Made by a program: the position numbers and the translations under genes
Part shown: piece by piece, positions 1-7,500 of the stretch
How positions within the stretch are numbered: position 1 is the stretch's first letter
How the letters are laid out: each line of letters opens with the position of its first letter
From: Tannerella sp.
Lineage (GTDB): Bacteria; Bacteroidota; Bacteroidia; Bacteroidales; Tannerellaceae
DNA length: 9,018 nucleotides
Assembly (NCBI GenBank): GCA_031279875.1
Contig: JAITHS010000095.1
Coordinates: 1-9,018, forward strand
Direction of reading: 5' to 3'
The notes under the pieces: generated by a model
The model's input: only the letters and a program-made list of their open reading frames with translations
The model's database searches: none
What the model was told of the DNA's origin: nothing

Positions 1-544
1 AAATGCCCTGCAAACCGGCGGCAACAGAGGCAACAGGTCTTTCGTCAAGCACATCGCCCTTGACCGACGCCACCGAACCGGTAAGGTTAACTTTTTTCTG
101 CGTGCCGTAACCTACTACTACAACTTCTTCGAGCATCTTGGTATCTTCAACAAGCGTGATTGTGAGCGGAGATTCAATGCCTTCCGTCTTAATTTCGCGC
201 AAGATGTACCCTATATACGACACTTCTATCACGGCATTGTTGCGGACTGTAAGCGAGAAATGCCCGTTTGCGTCCGTTACCGTGCCGTTGGAGGCACCTT
301 TTTCAACAACGTTGGCACTGATAATCGGCTCGCCGTCAGCATCAATTACCTTGCCGGTAACGGTGCGCCTCGTCTGTTGAACGTTTGCGACAAACCAACG
401 ATTCTCTATCTCCTTAAAGACCGCTTCAAGAGTAACATTTTGCATTTTCAGGTCAAACAGCACGGTTTGGGAATAAGGCAGTGTAGCCTTTGCTGTCGTA
501 CCCCCCGCAATAATAACGGCAAATAAAATCAACAGTTTTTTCAT
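1..544 (-). CDS. SusC/RagA-family TonB-linked outer-membrane receptor, N-terminal part (runs off left edge)
   Basis: 181 codons are visible from the ATG at 544-542 to the window edge; the remaining plug and beta-barrel lie outside. Residues 1-20 form a signal peptide (MKK, then a hydrophobic stretch, likely cut after AKA). Residues 28-49 (FDLKMQNVTLEAVFKEIENR) match the start of an STN domain, but the rest of that domain is missing. Residues 61-132 are a carboxypeptidase-regulatory-like beta-sandwich (TVTGKV, GEPIISANVV, G-TVTDANGHFSL, VSYIGY). Residues 138-147 (MLEEVVVVGYG is the SusC/RagA hallmark, ending near 147) lead into the plug (TGSVASV, AAGLQG). By family knowledge such proteins import glycans or peptides across the outer membrane with TonB energy and a SusD partner; the substrate cannot be told here. 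The start is supported by the signal peptide and an upstream -7 box. Family assignment is firm; completeness of the gene is unknown. Confidence 0.93.
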   Translation of the reverse strand, partial: MKKLLILFAVIIAGGTTAKATLPYSQTVLFDLKMQNVTLEAVFKEIENRWFVANVQQTRRTVTGKVIDADGEPIISANVVEKGASNGTVTDANGHFSLTVRNNAVIEVSYIGYILREIKTEGIESPLTITLVEDTKMLEEVVVVGYGTQKKVNLTGSVASVKGDVLDERPVASVAAGLQGI

Positions 545-609
545 TTAAAATCTTTATTAAATGGTTATTTTTCAGTTATCTCGTAAGTCATAAAATTTTT
601 AATCGGCTG

Positions 610-617
610 CAAAATTA
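610..617 (-). promoter_or_regulatory. Putative -7 box for the SusC-like gene
   Basis: On the minus strand these bases read TAATTTTG, a match to the Bacteroidota TAnnTTTG -7 consensus. Transcription would start near base 603, giving a leader of roughly 58 nt before the ATG at 544. I see no good TTTG -33 element at the usual 19-21 nt spacing, so the promoter is plausible rather than certain. The surrounding sequence is AT-rich, as expected for the divergent region 545-693. Confidence 0.45.
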
Positions 618-664
618 CATAATTTTTTTTTCAATTATACCTTAAATCCGCAAAAAAAAATTTG

Positions 665-672
665 TACCTTTG
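665..672 (+). promoter_or_regulatory. Putative -7 box for the exported EEP-family gene
   Basis: TACCTTTG matches the Bacteroidota TAnnTTTG consensus exactly. The predicted transcript would begin about 7 nt downstream (near 679), some 14 nt before the ATG at 694. The -33 position (around 641-644) is CTTA, a poor match. Because the box overlaps the in-frame TTG at 670, that TTG cannot sensibly be the translation start. Confidence 0.6.
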
Positions 673-693
673 CAGTATATAAAACAAACAAAT

Positions 694-1464
694 ATGAAAC
701 ACCTGATAACTCTACTCTTCTTCTCAACCACACGATGCGCTCAGGAAGCGTCCGTAAGACTGAAAATTCTCTCTTACAACCTGCGTTTCGGCGAACTCGC
801 ATCGCTCGAACAGTTAGCAAACTTTATCAAAGAACAAAACCCCGATGTCGTTGCCTTGCAGGAGGTCGATTGCCGTACTTTCCGCGACCGCGCCCCATTA
901 CAGCACGACAAAGATTTTGTTACCGAACTGGGTTTCCGTACCGGCATGTTGACAGCCTACGGCAAGACTATTCCTTACGCCGGAGGTTACTATGGTATCG
1001 GTATTCTGTCGAAATACCCACTTGCAAAGGTCGAAAGAATCTATCTGCCTAAAACCAAAGAAAACGGCAAAGAACAGCGCGCCGTCCTCGTCGCACAAGT
1101 TGAATACAAAGATGATCGGTATTTTACCTTTGCCTGCACGCACCTCGACTACACCAATACCGAGGAACGACAACTTCAAGTCGCAAAACTTAACGAAGTG
1201 CTGTTAGATAAAAGCCCTGTCATCGTAGCAGGCGATTTTAACGCTCGTCCCGATTCCAAAGAGATAGCCGAAGGAATGAACGCATGGACAAATGTTTCCG
1301 ACAACGCTCCCACCGCCCCTGCAAACGCTCCCCGTAACAAGATAGACTATATATTCTGTTACCCTGCCGACCGCTGGACGGTAGAAAAGGCCACTACATA
1401 CAACGTGCCTTTCTCTGACCACCAGCCAATTAGCGCCGTATTGTTACTTAAAAACGTTCAATAA
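694..1464 (+). CDS. Exported endonuclease/exonuclease/phosphatase (EEP) family protein
   Basis: The 256-residue product has the complete set of EEP-fold (DNase I/ExoIII/sphingomyelinase-like) motifs: SYN with Asn29, LQEVD with the metal-binding Glu57, GIGILSKYP (101-109), THLD with His150, GDFN with Asp181/Asn183, IDYIF with Asp218, and SDHQPI with Asp242/His243. These are the catalytic and Mg-binding residues of the family, so an active phosphodiesterase or phosphomonoesterase is expected. The substrate (nucleic acid, phospholipid or phosphorylated sugar) cannot be decided. Residues 1-17 are a hydrophobic export signal. Cys15 is preceded by Arg14 and does not form a normal lipobox, so periplasmic or secreted location is likelier than lipoprotein. 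I chose ATG 694 over the in-frame TTG at 670, which lies inside the promoter -7 box. It is divergent from the SusC-like gene; a functional link is possible but unproven. Confidence 0.88.
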   Translation: MKHLITLLFFSTTRCAQEASVRLKILSYNLRFGELASLEQLANFIKEQNPDVVALQEVDCRTFRDRAPLQHDKDFVTELGFRTGMLTAYGKTIPYAGGYYGIGILSKYPLAKVERIYLPKTKENGKEQRAVLVAQVEYKDDRYFTFACTHLDYTNTEERQLQVAKLNEVLLDKSPVIVAGDFNARPDSKEIAEGMNAWTNVSDNAPTAPANAPRNKIDYIFCYPADRWTVEKATTYNVPFSDHQPISAVLLLKNVQ

Positions 1465-1501
1465 GAAAATCCAGTCGGTTGATTTTCCCATTCGGAAAAT
1501 C
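1465..1501. terminator. Hairpin between convergent genes, candidate bidirectional terminator
   Basis: A perfect 8-bp stem is formed by GATTTTCC (1481-1488) and GGAAAATC (1494-1501) with loop CATTC. It fills the gap between the EEP stop (1462-1464) and the leuA stop (1504-1502), abutting the latter. A second copy of GAAAATC at 1465-1471 can pair instead with GATTTTC at 1481-1487. There is no clear T-run on either side, so intrinsic termination strength is uncertain. Position is the main argument. Confidence 0.5.
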
Positions 1502-2995
1502 CTATTTCACAAACTTGTTAATTGCATCAATATAAGCCTCTACGCTTGCGGCAATGATGTCGGTATTAGCCGAAAATCCGTAATAGTTCACGCCATTGTG
1601 TTCAACCTGCATGTGGACTTTTCCCATGTCGTCGCTGCCTTTGTTAATAGCCTGAATAAGAAACTCTTGAATGGTCATTTGACGGCGGATAATCTGTTTG
1701 AGAGCCTTTATTGAGGCATCTACGGGGCCATTTCCGCTCGCGGCTGCCTCAAATTTCTCGCCGGCGATATTAAGTCCGAGACTTGCTACGGAACGTACTC
1801 CAACACCTGACGTAACTTGCAGATATTCAAGACGAATACGTTGCAGTTCGGCACGGTCTTTGCCTGCGAGCAGCAGCACATCGTCGTCGTTGATGTCTTT
1901 TTTGCGGTCGGCAAGCAGAAGAAATTCTTCATATACTTTGTCTAATTTTTCCTGCGTCAGTTCGATGCCGAGAACGCTCAGGCGATGTTTCAGCGCTGCG
2001 CGTCCGCTGCGGGCAGTGAGGGCGATAGTGTTGTCGTCGATGCCCACATCGTTGGGGTCGATTATCTCGTAACTCTCACGGTTTTTCAGCACTCCGTCCT
2101 GGTGGATGCCCGACGAATGCGCAAAAGCGTTGCGACCGACAATAGCCTTGTTGGGCTGTACAGGCATATTCATCAGCGAAGAAACCATCCGGCTGACGGG
2201 ATAGATATTGCGGGTGTTGATGTTTGTATCGATGCCGATTTCCTTATGACTTTTCAGTATCATCGCCACTTCTTCGAGCGAAGTATTACCGGCCCGCTCG
2301 CCGATGCCGTTGATGGTTACTTCTACTTGACGGGCGCCGTTGATGACACCCGAAACCGTATTGGCGGTCGCCATTCCGAGATCGTTGTGGCAATGCGTCG
2401 AGAGGATAGCCTTTTCTATACCTTTCACATTTTCAATTAGATAGCGAATTTTTGCGCCATATTCGGCGGGCAGACAATAGCCTGTCGTGTCGGGTATATT
2501 GACTACCGTTGCACCGGCTTTGATGACTGCCTCTACTACTTGCGCAAGATACTCATTATCGGTACGTCCGGCATCTTCGCAGTAAAATTCTACATCTTCA
2601 ACATATTTTTTAGCATATTTCGTGCAAGCGATAGCTCTTTGCAAAATTTCTTCTTGCGTAGAGTTGAATTTATATTGAATATGGTATGGCGAAGTGCCTA
2701 TTCCGGTATGTATTCGTTTGCGTTTGGCGAATTTAAGGGCTTCGGCGGCAGCGTCGATGTCTTTTTCCACAGCGCGGGTAAGAGCGCAAATGGCAGGCCA
2801 TGTAACTGCTTTTGAGATTTCTACTACCGAATTGAAGTCGCCCGGACTTGACACCGGAAAGCCTGCTTCAATTACATCAACACCAAGATTTTCAAGCGCT
2901 TGTGCTACCTGTATCTTTTCAATCGTGTTTAACTGACAACCCGGCACCTGTTCGCCGTCGCGCAGGGTTGTGTCGAAAATTTGTAATTTGTCCAT
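1502..2995 (-). CDS. leuA: 2-isopropylmalate synthase
   Basis: This 497-residue cytosolic enzyme condenses acetyl-CoA with 2-oxoisovalerate to give 2-isopropylmalate, the first committed step of leucine synthesis. The catalytic TIM barrel shows DTTLRDGEQ (8-16, with Arg12 and metal ligand Asp13), [13 protein letters not shown] (201-213, metal ligands His201 and His203) and GERAGN (232-237, Asn237). [11 protein letters not shown] (291-301) is in the linker subdomain. The C-terminal part from about 395 is the LeuA dimer/regulatory domain ([22 protein letters not shown], in pieces from 472 to 493), which binds leucine for feedback inhibition in characterised homologues. Length and motifs fit full-length bacterial LeuA; homocitrate and citramalate synthases are less likely given GERAGN context and overall match. 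The frame is open upstream to an ATG at 3049, but a -7 box at 3026-3019 lies inside that extension, so ATG 2995 is the start. No leuB, leuC or leuD is adjacent within the window. Confidence 0.95.
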   Translation of the reverse strand: MDKLQIFDTTLRDGEQVPGCQLNTIEKIQVAQALENLGVDVIEAGFPVSSPGDFNSVVEISKAVTWPAICALTRAVEKDIDAAAEALKFAKRKRIHTGIGTSPYHIQYKFNSTQEEILQRAIACTKYAKKYVEDVEFYCEDAGRTDNEYLAQVVEAVIKAGATVVNIPDTTGYCLPAEYGAKIRYLIENVKGIEKAILSTHCHNDLGMATANTVSGVINGARQVEVTINGIGERAGNTSLEEVAMILKSHKEIGIDTNINTRNIYPVSRMVSSLMNMPVQPNKAIVGRNAFAHSSGIHQDGVLKNRESYEIIDPNDVGIDDNTIALTARSGRAALKHRLSVLGIELTQEKLDKVYEEFLLLADRKKDINDDDVLLLAGKDRAELQRIRLEYLQVTSGVGVRSVASLGLNIAGEKFEAAASGNGPVDASIKALKQIIRRQMTIQEFLIQAINKGSDDMGKVHMQVEHNGVNYYGFSANTDIIAASVEAYIDAINKFVK

Positions 2996-3018
2996 AATTT
3001 TTCTTAAAAAAAACGGCG

Positions 3019-3050
3019 CAAAGATACGGCATTTTTTTGAAAATACCAAG
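3019..3050 (-). promoter_or_regulatory. Putative leuA promoter
   Basis: On the minus strand 3026-3019 reads TATCTTTG, a full match to TAnnTTTG. At a 20-nt spacing upstream, 3050-3047 reads CTTG, a three-of-four match to the TTTG -33 element. The start of transcription would fall near 3012, about 17 nt before the leuA ATG. The 69-bp mgtE-leuA gap shows no convincing terminator for mgtE, so read-through from mgtE may add to this promoter. Confidence 0.6.
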
Positions 3051-3064
3051 CAAGATGAAATTTT

Positions 3065-4420
3065 TCACCCCATCAATATCGAAACCGTAGCCATGTATAT
3101 CATCATACCTATAATATCATTGGTAATTGATATAAAGGGGCCGGTGGCGATGGCGGGGTTGATTTTGAATTTGTCAAGCAACATCGGCACAAGCGTCCCG
3201 AAGGTGCTGGCAAACATGACAACGGCAAACAGGCTGATTGATACCGATAAGGTTATCTTCTGGTCGCCGAGAGTGAAATAGTTGTAAATGAACACTATAA
3301 GACTGATTATTGCGGCGTTGATAAGTGATACTGCCGATTCTTTGACTACCTGACCAAGAATGCGCCCCTGTTTGAGAGAGTTGTTTGCCAAACCCTGTAC
3401 CACAATAGCCGACGACTGCACGCCGACGTTGCCACCCGTACCGCCGATAAGCGGTATGAAAAGCGCCATCTTCGGATTGGCAACAAAACCCGCCTCAAAA
3501 CCTCCCAGTAACATTGAGTTGCTCAATCCGCCAATCATACCGAACAGCAACCATGGGAGGCGAGCGATAGTCTGCAACCTGACATTATCCGACGTTTCGA
3601 CGTCCTGCGATATACCCGAAGCAAACTGATAGTCGCGTTCGTGAGCCTCGTTGACTTCGTCAATCACGTCGTCAACGGTTATATGCCCTACGAGCCGTCC
3701 GATACTGTCCACAACAGGCAGCGACACAAGGTCGTATTTCGTAATCATCTCTACCACATCTTCTACGCTGTCTTTATCCTGAACCGAAACAGGCTCTTTC
3801 TGCATAACATGCTTAACCTTTGATACAGAAGGACTTGTAACAAGTTTTTGCAACGGCAACACTCCGCGCAACCGCTCGTCGTCGTCAACGACATAAACAT
3901 TGTAAACTTCTTCAAGTCCTTCATCTTCAGCCTGTTTGCGCATCTCTTCGATACACTGCGGCATAGACCAGTTTTCATTGACAACAATCATCTCCGTACC
4001 CATCAAACCGCCTGCCGTGCCTTCGTCGTATTTCAGCAGGTCAACAATATCGCCCGCCTGCTCAACGTCTTCGACATGCGAGAGGATTTCTTCCTGCCGT
4101 TCTTCGTCGAGGTCGCGCAACAGTTCGGCGGCATCGTCGGTATCCATTTCATTGACAAAACGCTCTGCTATCACCTTGTCGGGCAGTTCTTTAAGTAACT
4201 TGCGGCGGTCGTCCTCGTCGAGTTCCATCAGCACGTCGGCAGCCTTCTCGCCATCCATCAACAGATAGAGATAAATAGCTTCATCAAGCGTCATCTCGCG
4301 ATAAAGTTCGGCAATGTCGGCAGGATGCAGTTCGTCGAGGATGCGAAGTGCTTTCTCATCATCCTTAGCGTCAATCACTTTCTGCAATTCATCAATGTAT
4401 TCTTTTGTCAATTCAATCAT
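3065..4420 (-). CDS. mgtE: Magnesium transporter/channel MgtE
   Basis: The 451-residue product has the full MgtE layout. Residues 1-130 are the helical, acidic cytosolic MgtE N domain (LHPADIAELY 31-40 and its repeats). Residues 137-260 are two CBS domains (GTAGGLMG start; VMQKEPVSV 206-213; DLVSLPVVD 230-238; GHITVDDVIDEV 245-256). A connecting plug helix follows at about 262-282. The membrane domain from 287 has five predicted helices, including PLIGGTGGNVGVQSS (323-337) and GPFISITNDIIGMMIY (427-442). Asp435 aligns with the pore aspartate that binds Mg2+ in characterised MgtE. Family knowledge: Mg2+-selective channel of the inner membrane, gated shut when its cytosolic domain is loaded with Mg2+. 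ATG 4420 follows a near-perfect promoter by about 12 nt. This short leader leaves no room for an M-box riboswitch. It could also pass Co2+ or Ni2+, which sequence cannot tell. Confidence 0.95.
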   Translation of the reverse strand: MIELTKEYIDELQKVIDAKDDEKALRILDELHPADIAELYREMTLDEAIYLYLLMDGEKAADVLMELDEDDRRKLLKELPDKVIAERFVNEMDTDDAAELLRDLDEERQEEILSHVEDVEQAGDIVDLLKYDEGTAGGLMGTEMIVVNENWSMPQCIEEMRKQAEDEGLEEVYNVYVVDDDERLRGVLPLQKLVTSPSVSKVKHVMQKEPVSVQDKDSVEDVVEMITKYDLVSLPVVDSIGRLVGHITVDDVIDEVNEAHERDYQFASGISQDVETSDNVRLQTIARLPWLLFGMIGGLSNSMLLGGFEAGFVANPKMALFIPLIGGTGGNVGVQSSAIVVQGLANNSLKQGRILGQVVKESAVSLINAAIISLIVFIYNYFTLGDQKITLSVSISLFAVVMFASTFGTLVPMLLDKFKINPAIATGPFISITNDIIGMMIYMATVSILMG

Positions 4421-4439
4421 ATTCTTTTATTTTGGAGTG

Positions 4440-4470
4440 CAAAGGTATAAAAATACCTTAAATTCACAAA
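4440..4470 (-). promoter_or_regulatory. mgtE promoter, near-consensus Bacteroidota type
   Basis: On the minus strand 4470-4467 reads TTTG and, after exactly 19 nt, 4447-4440 reads TACCTTTG. This is the complete TTTG-N19-TAnnTTTG arrangement of the primary sigma factor in this phylum. The transcript would start near 4433, leaving a leader of about 12 nt before the mgtE ATG. It is the best promoter match in the window. Confidence 0.78.
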
Positions 4471-4521
4471 AAAAAACAGTCTCTTTTTTGACAACCATTT
4501 TCATACCTGTTAAAAACTTTT

Positions 4522-4554
4522 TTTGCTCCGATACAAAAATTTATACTATCTTTG
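4522..4554 (+). promoter_or_regulatory. Putative dnaE-trxA promoter
   Basis: TTTG at 4522-4525 and TATCTTTG at 4547-4554 (full TAnnTTTG match) are 21 nt apart, close to the usual spacing. The expected start of transcription is near 4561, immediately before the ATG at 4562. It is back to back with the mgtE promoter; the two -33 elements are 51 bp apart. Confidence 0.68.
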
Positions 4555-4561
4555 CGACATT

Positions 4562-7500
4562 ATGACTATGCAGAAATTTGTACATCTACATGTTCACACG
4601 CAATACTCGCTTCTGGACGGTCAGACGCCTATCGACGGACTGATCAATAAAGCTTATGAAGACGGTATGCGGGCTATCGCTATTACCGACCATGGTAACA
4701 TGTTTGGCGTTAAGGAGTTATATAATAAAATCAAGAAAAAAAACAGCAAATATAACGGCATTATCAAAGATTGCAAAAAAGAATTGCAAGAGCTACAAGA
4801 CAAATCCAACCCGACAGACGAAGACGTTGAACGCATCAACAAACTGACTCACAAGATACAGGAAGAAAAAAGCAATCTGCTCAAACCGCTCATCGGCTGC
4901 GAATGCTACTGCGCACGTAACGGCAGATTTCAAAAACTTAATAAAGAAGACGGCAACGGATACCACCTCGTATTGCTCGCCAAAAACCTCAACGGATACA
5001 AAAACCTTATTAAAATGGTGTCGCTATCGTGGACGGAAGGCCATTACTATCATCCGCGCATCGACCGCGAACTGCTCGAAAAATACCACGAAGACATAAT
5101 AGCCTGTTCCGCATGTCTCGGCGGCGAAATACCGCGACACATACAGGCAGGCGACATGCAAAAAGCCGAAGAAACAACATTGTGGTTTAAAAACCTCTTC
5201 GGCGACGATTTCTATCTCGAACTGCAACGACACGAAACACACGACCCAGAAGCATGTCAGGATGTTTATCCCAGACAAGTGATTGTTAATGAGGCTATTA
5301 TTGATTTAGCCCGTAAACATAACATCAAACTCATAGCCACCAACGACGTACATTTCCTCAACCAAGAAGACGCCATAGCGCAAGATATTCTGCTGTGTAT
5401 CAACACAAACAAGAAGGTTACCGACAAAGACAGAATGAGATATACCCGTGAGGAATGGTTTAAAACGACTGCCGAGATGAACAAAATCTTTGCAGATATT
5501 CCCGAAGCGCTGGCTAACACGGTCGAAATAGCCGACAAAATACAACCATACGACATCGACTCGCCTGCTCTTATGCCGTTTTTTGAGATCGACCCCGCTT
5601 TCGGCACCGAAGAAGATTATCGTAAAAAATATGACGAACAGTCGTTGAAAGAAGAATTTGAAGAGAAAAATTTCTTCCGTCTCGGCGGATACGATAAGGT
5701 TATCAGAATCAAGTTAGAGGCTGATTATCTGGAACATCTGACATTTCAAAAAGCAACAAAACGCTACGGCGAAACACTTAACGATAGTATCAGAGAAAAT
5801 ATCAATTTTGAACTGAATACAATTAAAACGATGGGGTTCCCAGGATATTTCCTTATCGTTCAAGACTTTATAGCGGCAGCGCGAGATATTGGCGTTTCGG
5901 TAGGACCGGGTCGCGGATCAGCGGCCGGCTCGGTAGTAGCTTACTGTCTGGGAATCACCGATATAGACCCACTCAAATATAACCTTCTGTTTGAACGCTT
6001 CCTCAACCCCGACCGTATCTCAATGCCCGATATCGACATCGATTTCGACGACGACGGACGCGGCGAAATCCTCAAATGGGTTACCGATAAATACGGCTTC
6101 AACCGCGTGGCGCATATCATTACATACGGCACAATGGCAGCAAAAGGCGCTATTAAAGATGTAGCACGGGCTCTCGACCTGTCGCTTGCCGACGCCAACC
6201 GCCTCTCAAAACTTGTTCCCGACCGAATGCCCGACGAAGAAGGCAAAGAAGGGACGCCAATGAAACAGACGCTCGAAAACTGCTACAAATACGTCAAGGA
6301 TTTTCAAGCCGACCTGAACAGCGGCAACGAAAAGATTGTCAAGACTTTACAATATGCCAAACGTCTCGAAGGCACCGTCCGTAACTCCGGCGTACATGCC
6401 TGCGGTATCATAATCGGCAGGCAAGACATATCCGACATTGTGCCTATCTCGACCGCAACAGACAAAGAAACAGGTCAATCGCTGCTTGTTACGCAGTTTG
6501 AAGGCTCCGTGATCGAAGAAACAGGGCTTATCAAGATGGATTTTTTAGGTCTTAGAACACTCTCAATCATCAAAGAAGCCGTTGCAAACATCAATCTGAC
6601 TACCGGACAGGTTGTCGATATCGACCACATAGATATGGAAGACAAACCGACGTATGACCTTTACTGTCAAGGCAAAACAACAGCAACATTCCAGTTTGAA
6701 TCACCCGGAATGCAGAAATATCTCAAAGACCTGCAACCGTCAAAGTTTGAAGACCTGATAGCGATGAACGCCCTTTACCGCCCCGGTCCGATGGATTATA
6801 TTCCGCAGTTTATCAGGCGTAAACACGGCAAAGAGCCTATCGTTTACGATATTCCCGTTATGGAAAAATATCTCAAAGAGACTTACGGAATTACGGTTTA
6901 TCAGGAACAGGTAATGCTTCTGGCAAGGCTTCTGGCGGGCTTCACACGCGGCGAAAGCGACACACTCCGTAAGGCGATGGGTAAAAAGATGATGGACAAA
7001 ATGGCTGAACTCGAAGGCAAATTTTATGCCGGCGGCGAGAAAAACGGACACGACCGTAAAGCGCTCGAAAAAATCTGGGCAGACTGGTTTAAATTCGCAT
7101 CCTACGCCTTCAACAAGAGCCATGCCACGTGCTACTCGTGGGTGGCATACCAGACGGCTTACCTCAAAGCACATTATCCGTCGGAATATATGGCAGCAGT
7201 GTTGAGCTGTAACTTGTCGAATATCAAGGAAATAACTAAATACATGGCAGAATGTCGCACTATGGGATTGCAGGTATTGGGACCGGATGTAAACGAATCA
7301 TACCGCAAATTCGGCGTCAACCGTAAAGGCGACATACGCTTCGGAATGGCTGCCGTTAAAGGCGTCGGCGAAGGTGCCGTTCAGAACATAATCGAAGAAC
7401 GCAACAAGCACGGTCAATTCAAAGATATCTACGATTTCATCGAGCGGGTCAATCTTACGGCATGTAACAAACGCGCACTCGAAAGCCTCGCTCTGTCGGG

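Noticed and set aside
138..526. Two overlapping plus-strand ORFs opposite the SusC-like gene
   Set aside because: They are antisense shadows; the minus strand encodes a clear SusC/RagA N-terminus across the whole stretch.
670..693. EEP protein starting at TTG 670
   Set aside because: The TTG is part of the -7 box, and ATG 694 gives a normal signal peptide.
694..750. Lipoprotein signal on the EEP protein (Cys15)
   Set aside because: The residues before the cysteine are TTR; arginine at -1 does not fit a lipobox. An ordinary signal peptide is likelier.
1985..2440. 151-codon plus-strand ORF within leuA
   Set aside because: It is antisense to the conserved LeuA catalytic region, with no recognisable domain or promoter of its own.
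2996..3049. Longer LeuA starting at ATG 3049 (18 extra residues)
   Set aside because: A full-match -7 box at 3026-3019 lies within this stretch, and the extra residues precede the normal family start [14 protein letters not shown].
4421..4439. M-box magnesium riboswitch upstream of mgtE
   Set aside because: The promoter is so close that the leader is about 12 nt, far too short for an M-box.
4523..4561. DnaE starting at TTG 4523
   Set aside because: The stretch overlaps the promoter elements at 4522-4554, and the PHP domain begins normally from ATG 4562/4568.
6740..7174. 144-codon minus-strand ORF within dnaE
   Set aside because: It is antisense to conserved polymerase motifs including YQEQVM and FNKSHATCYSW, with no independent support.
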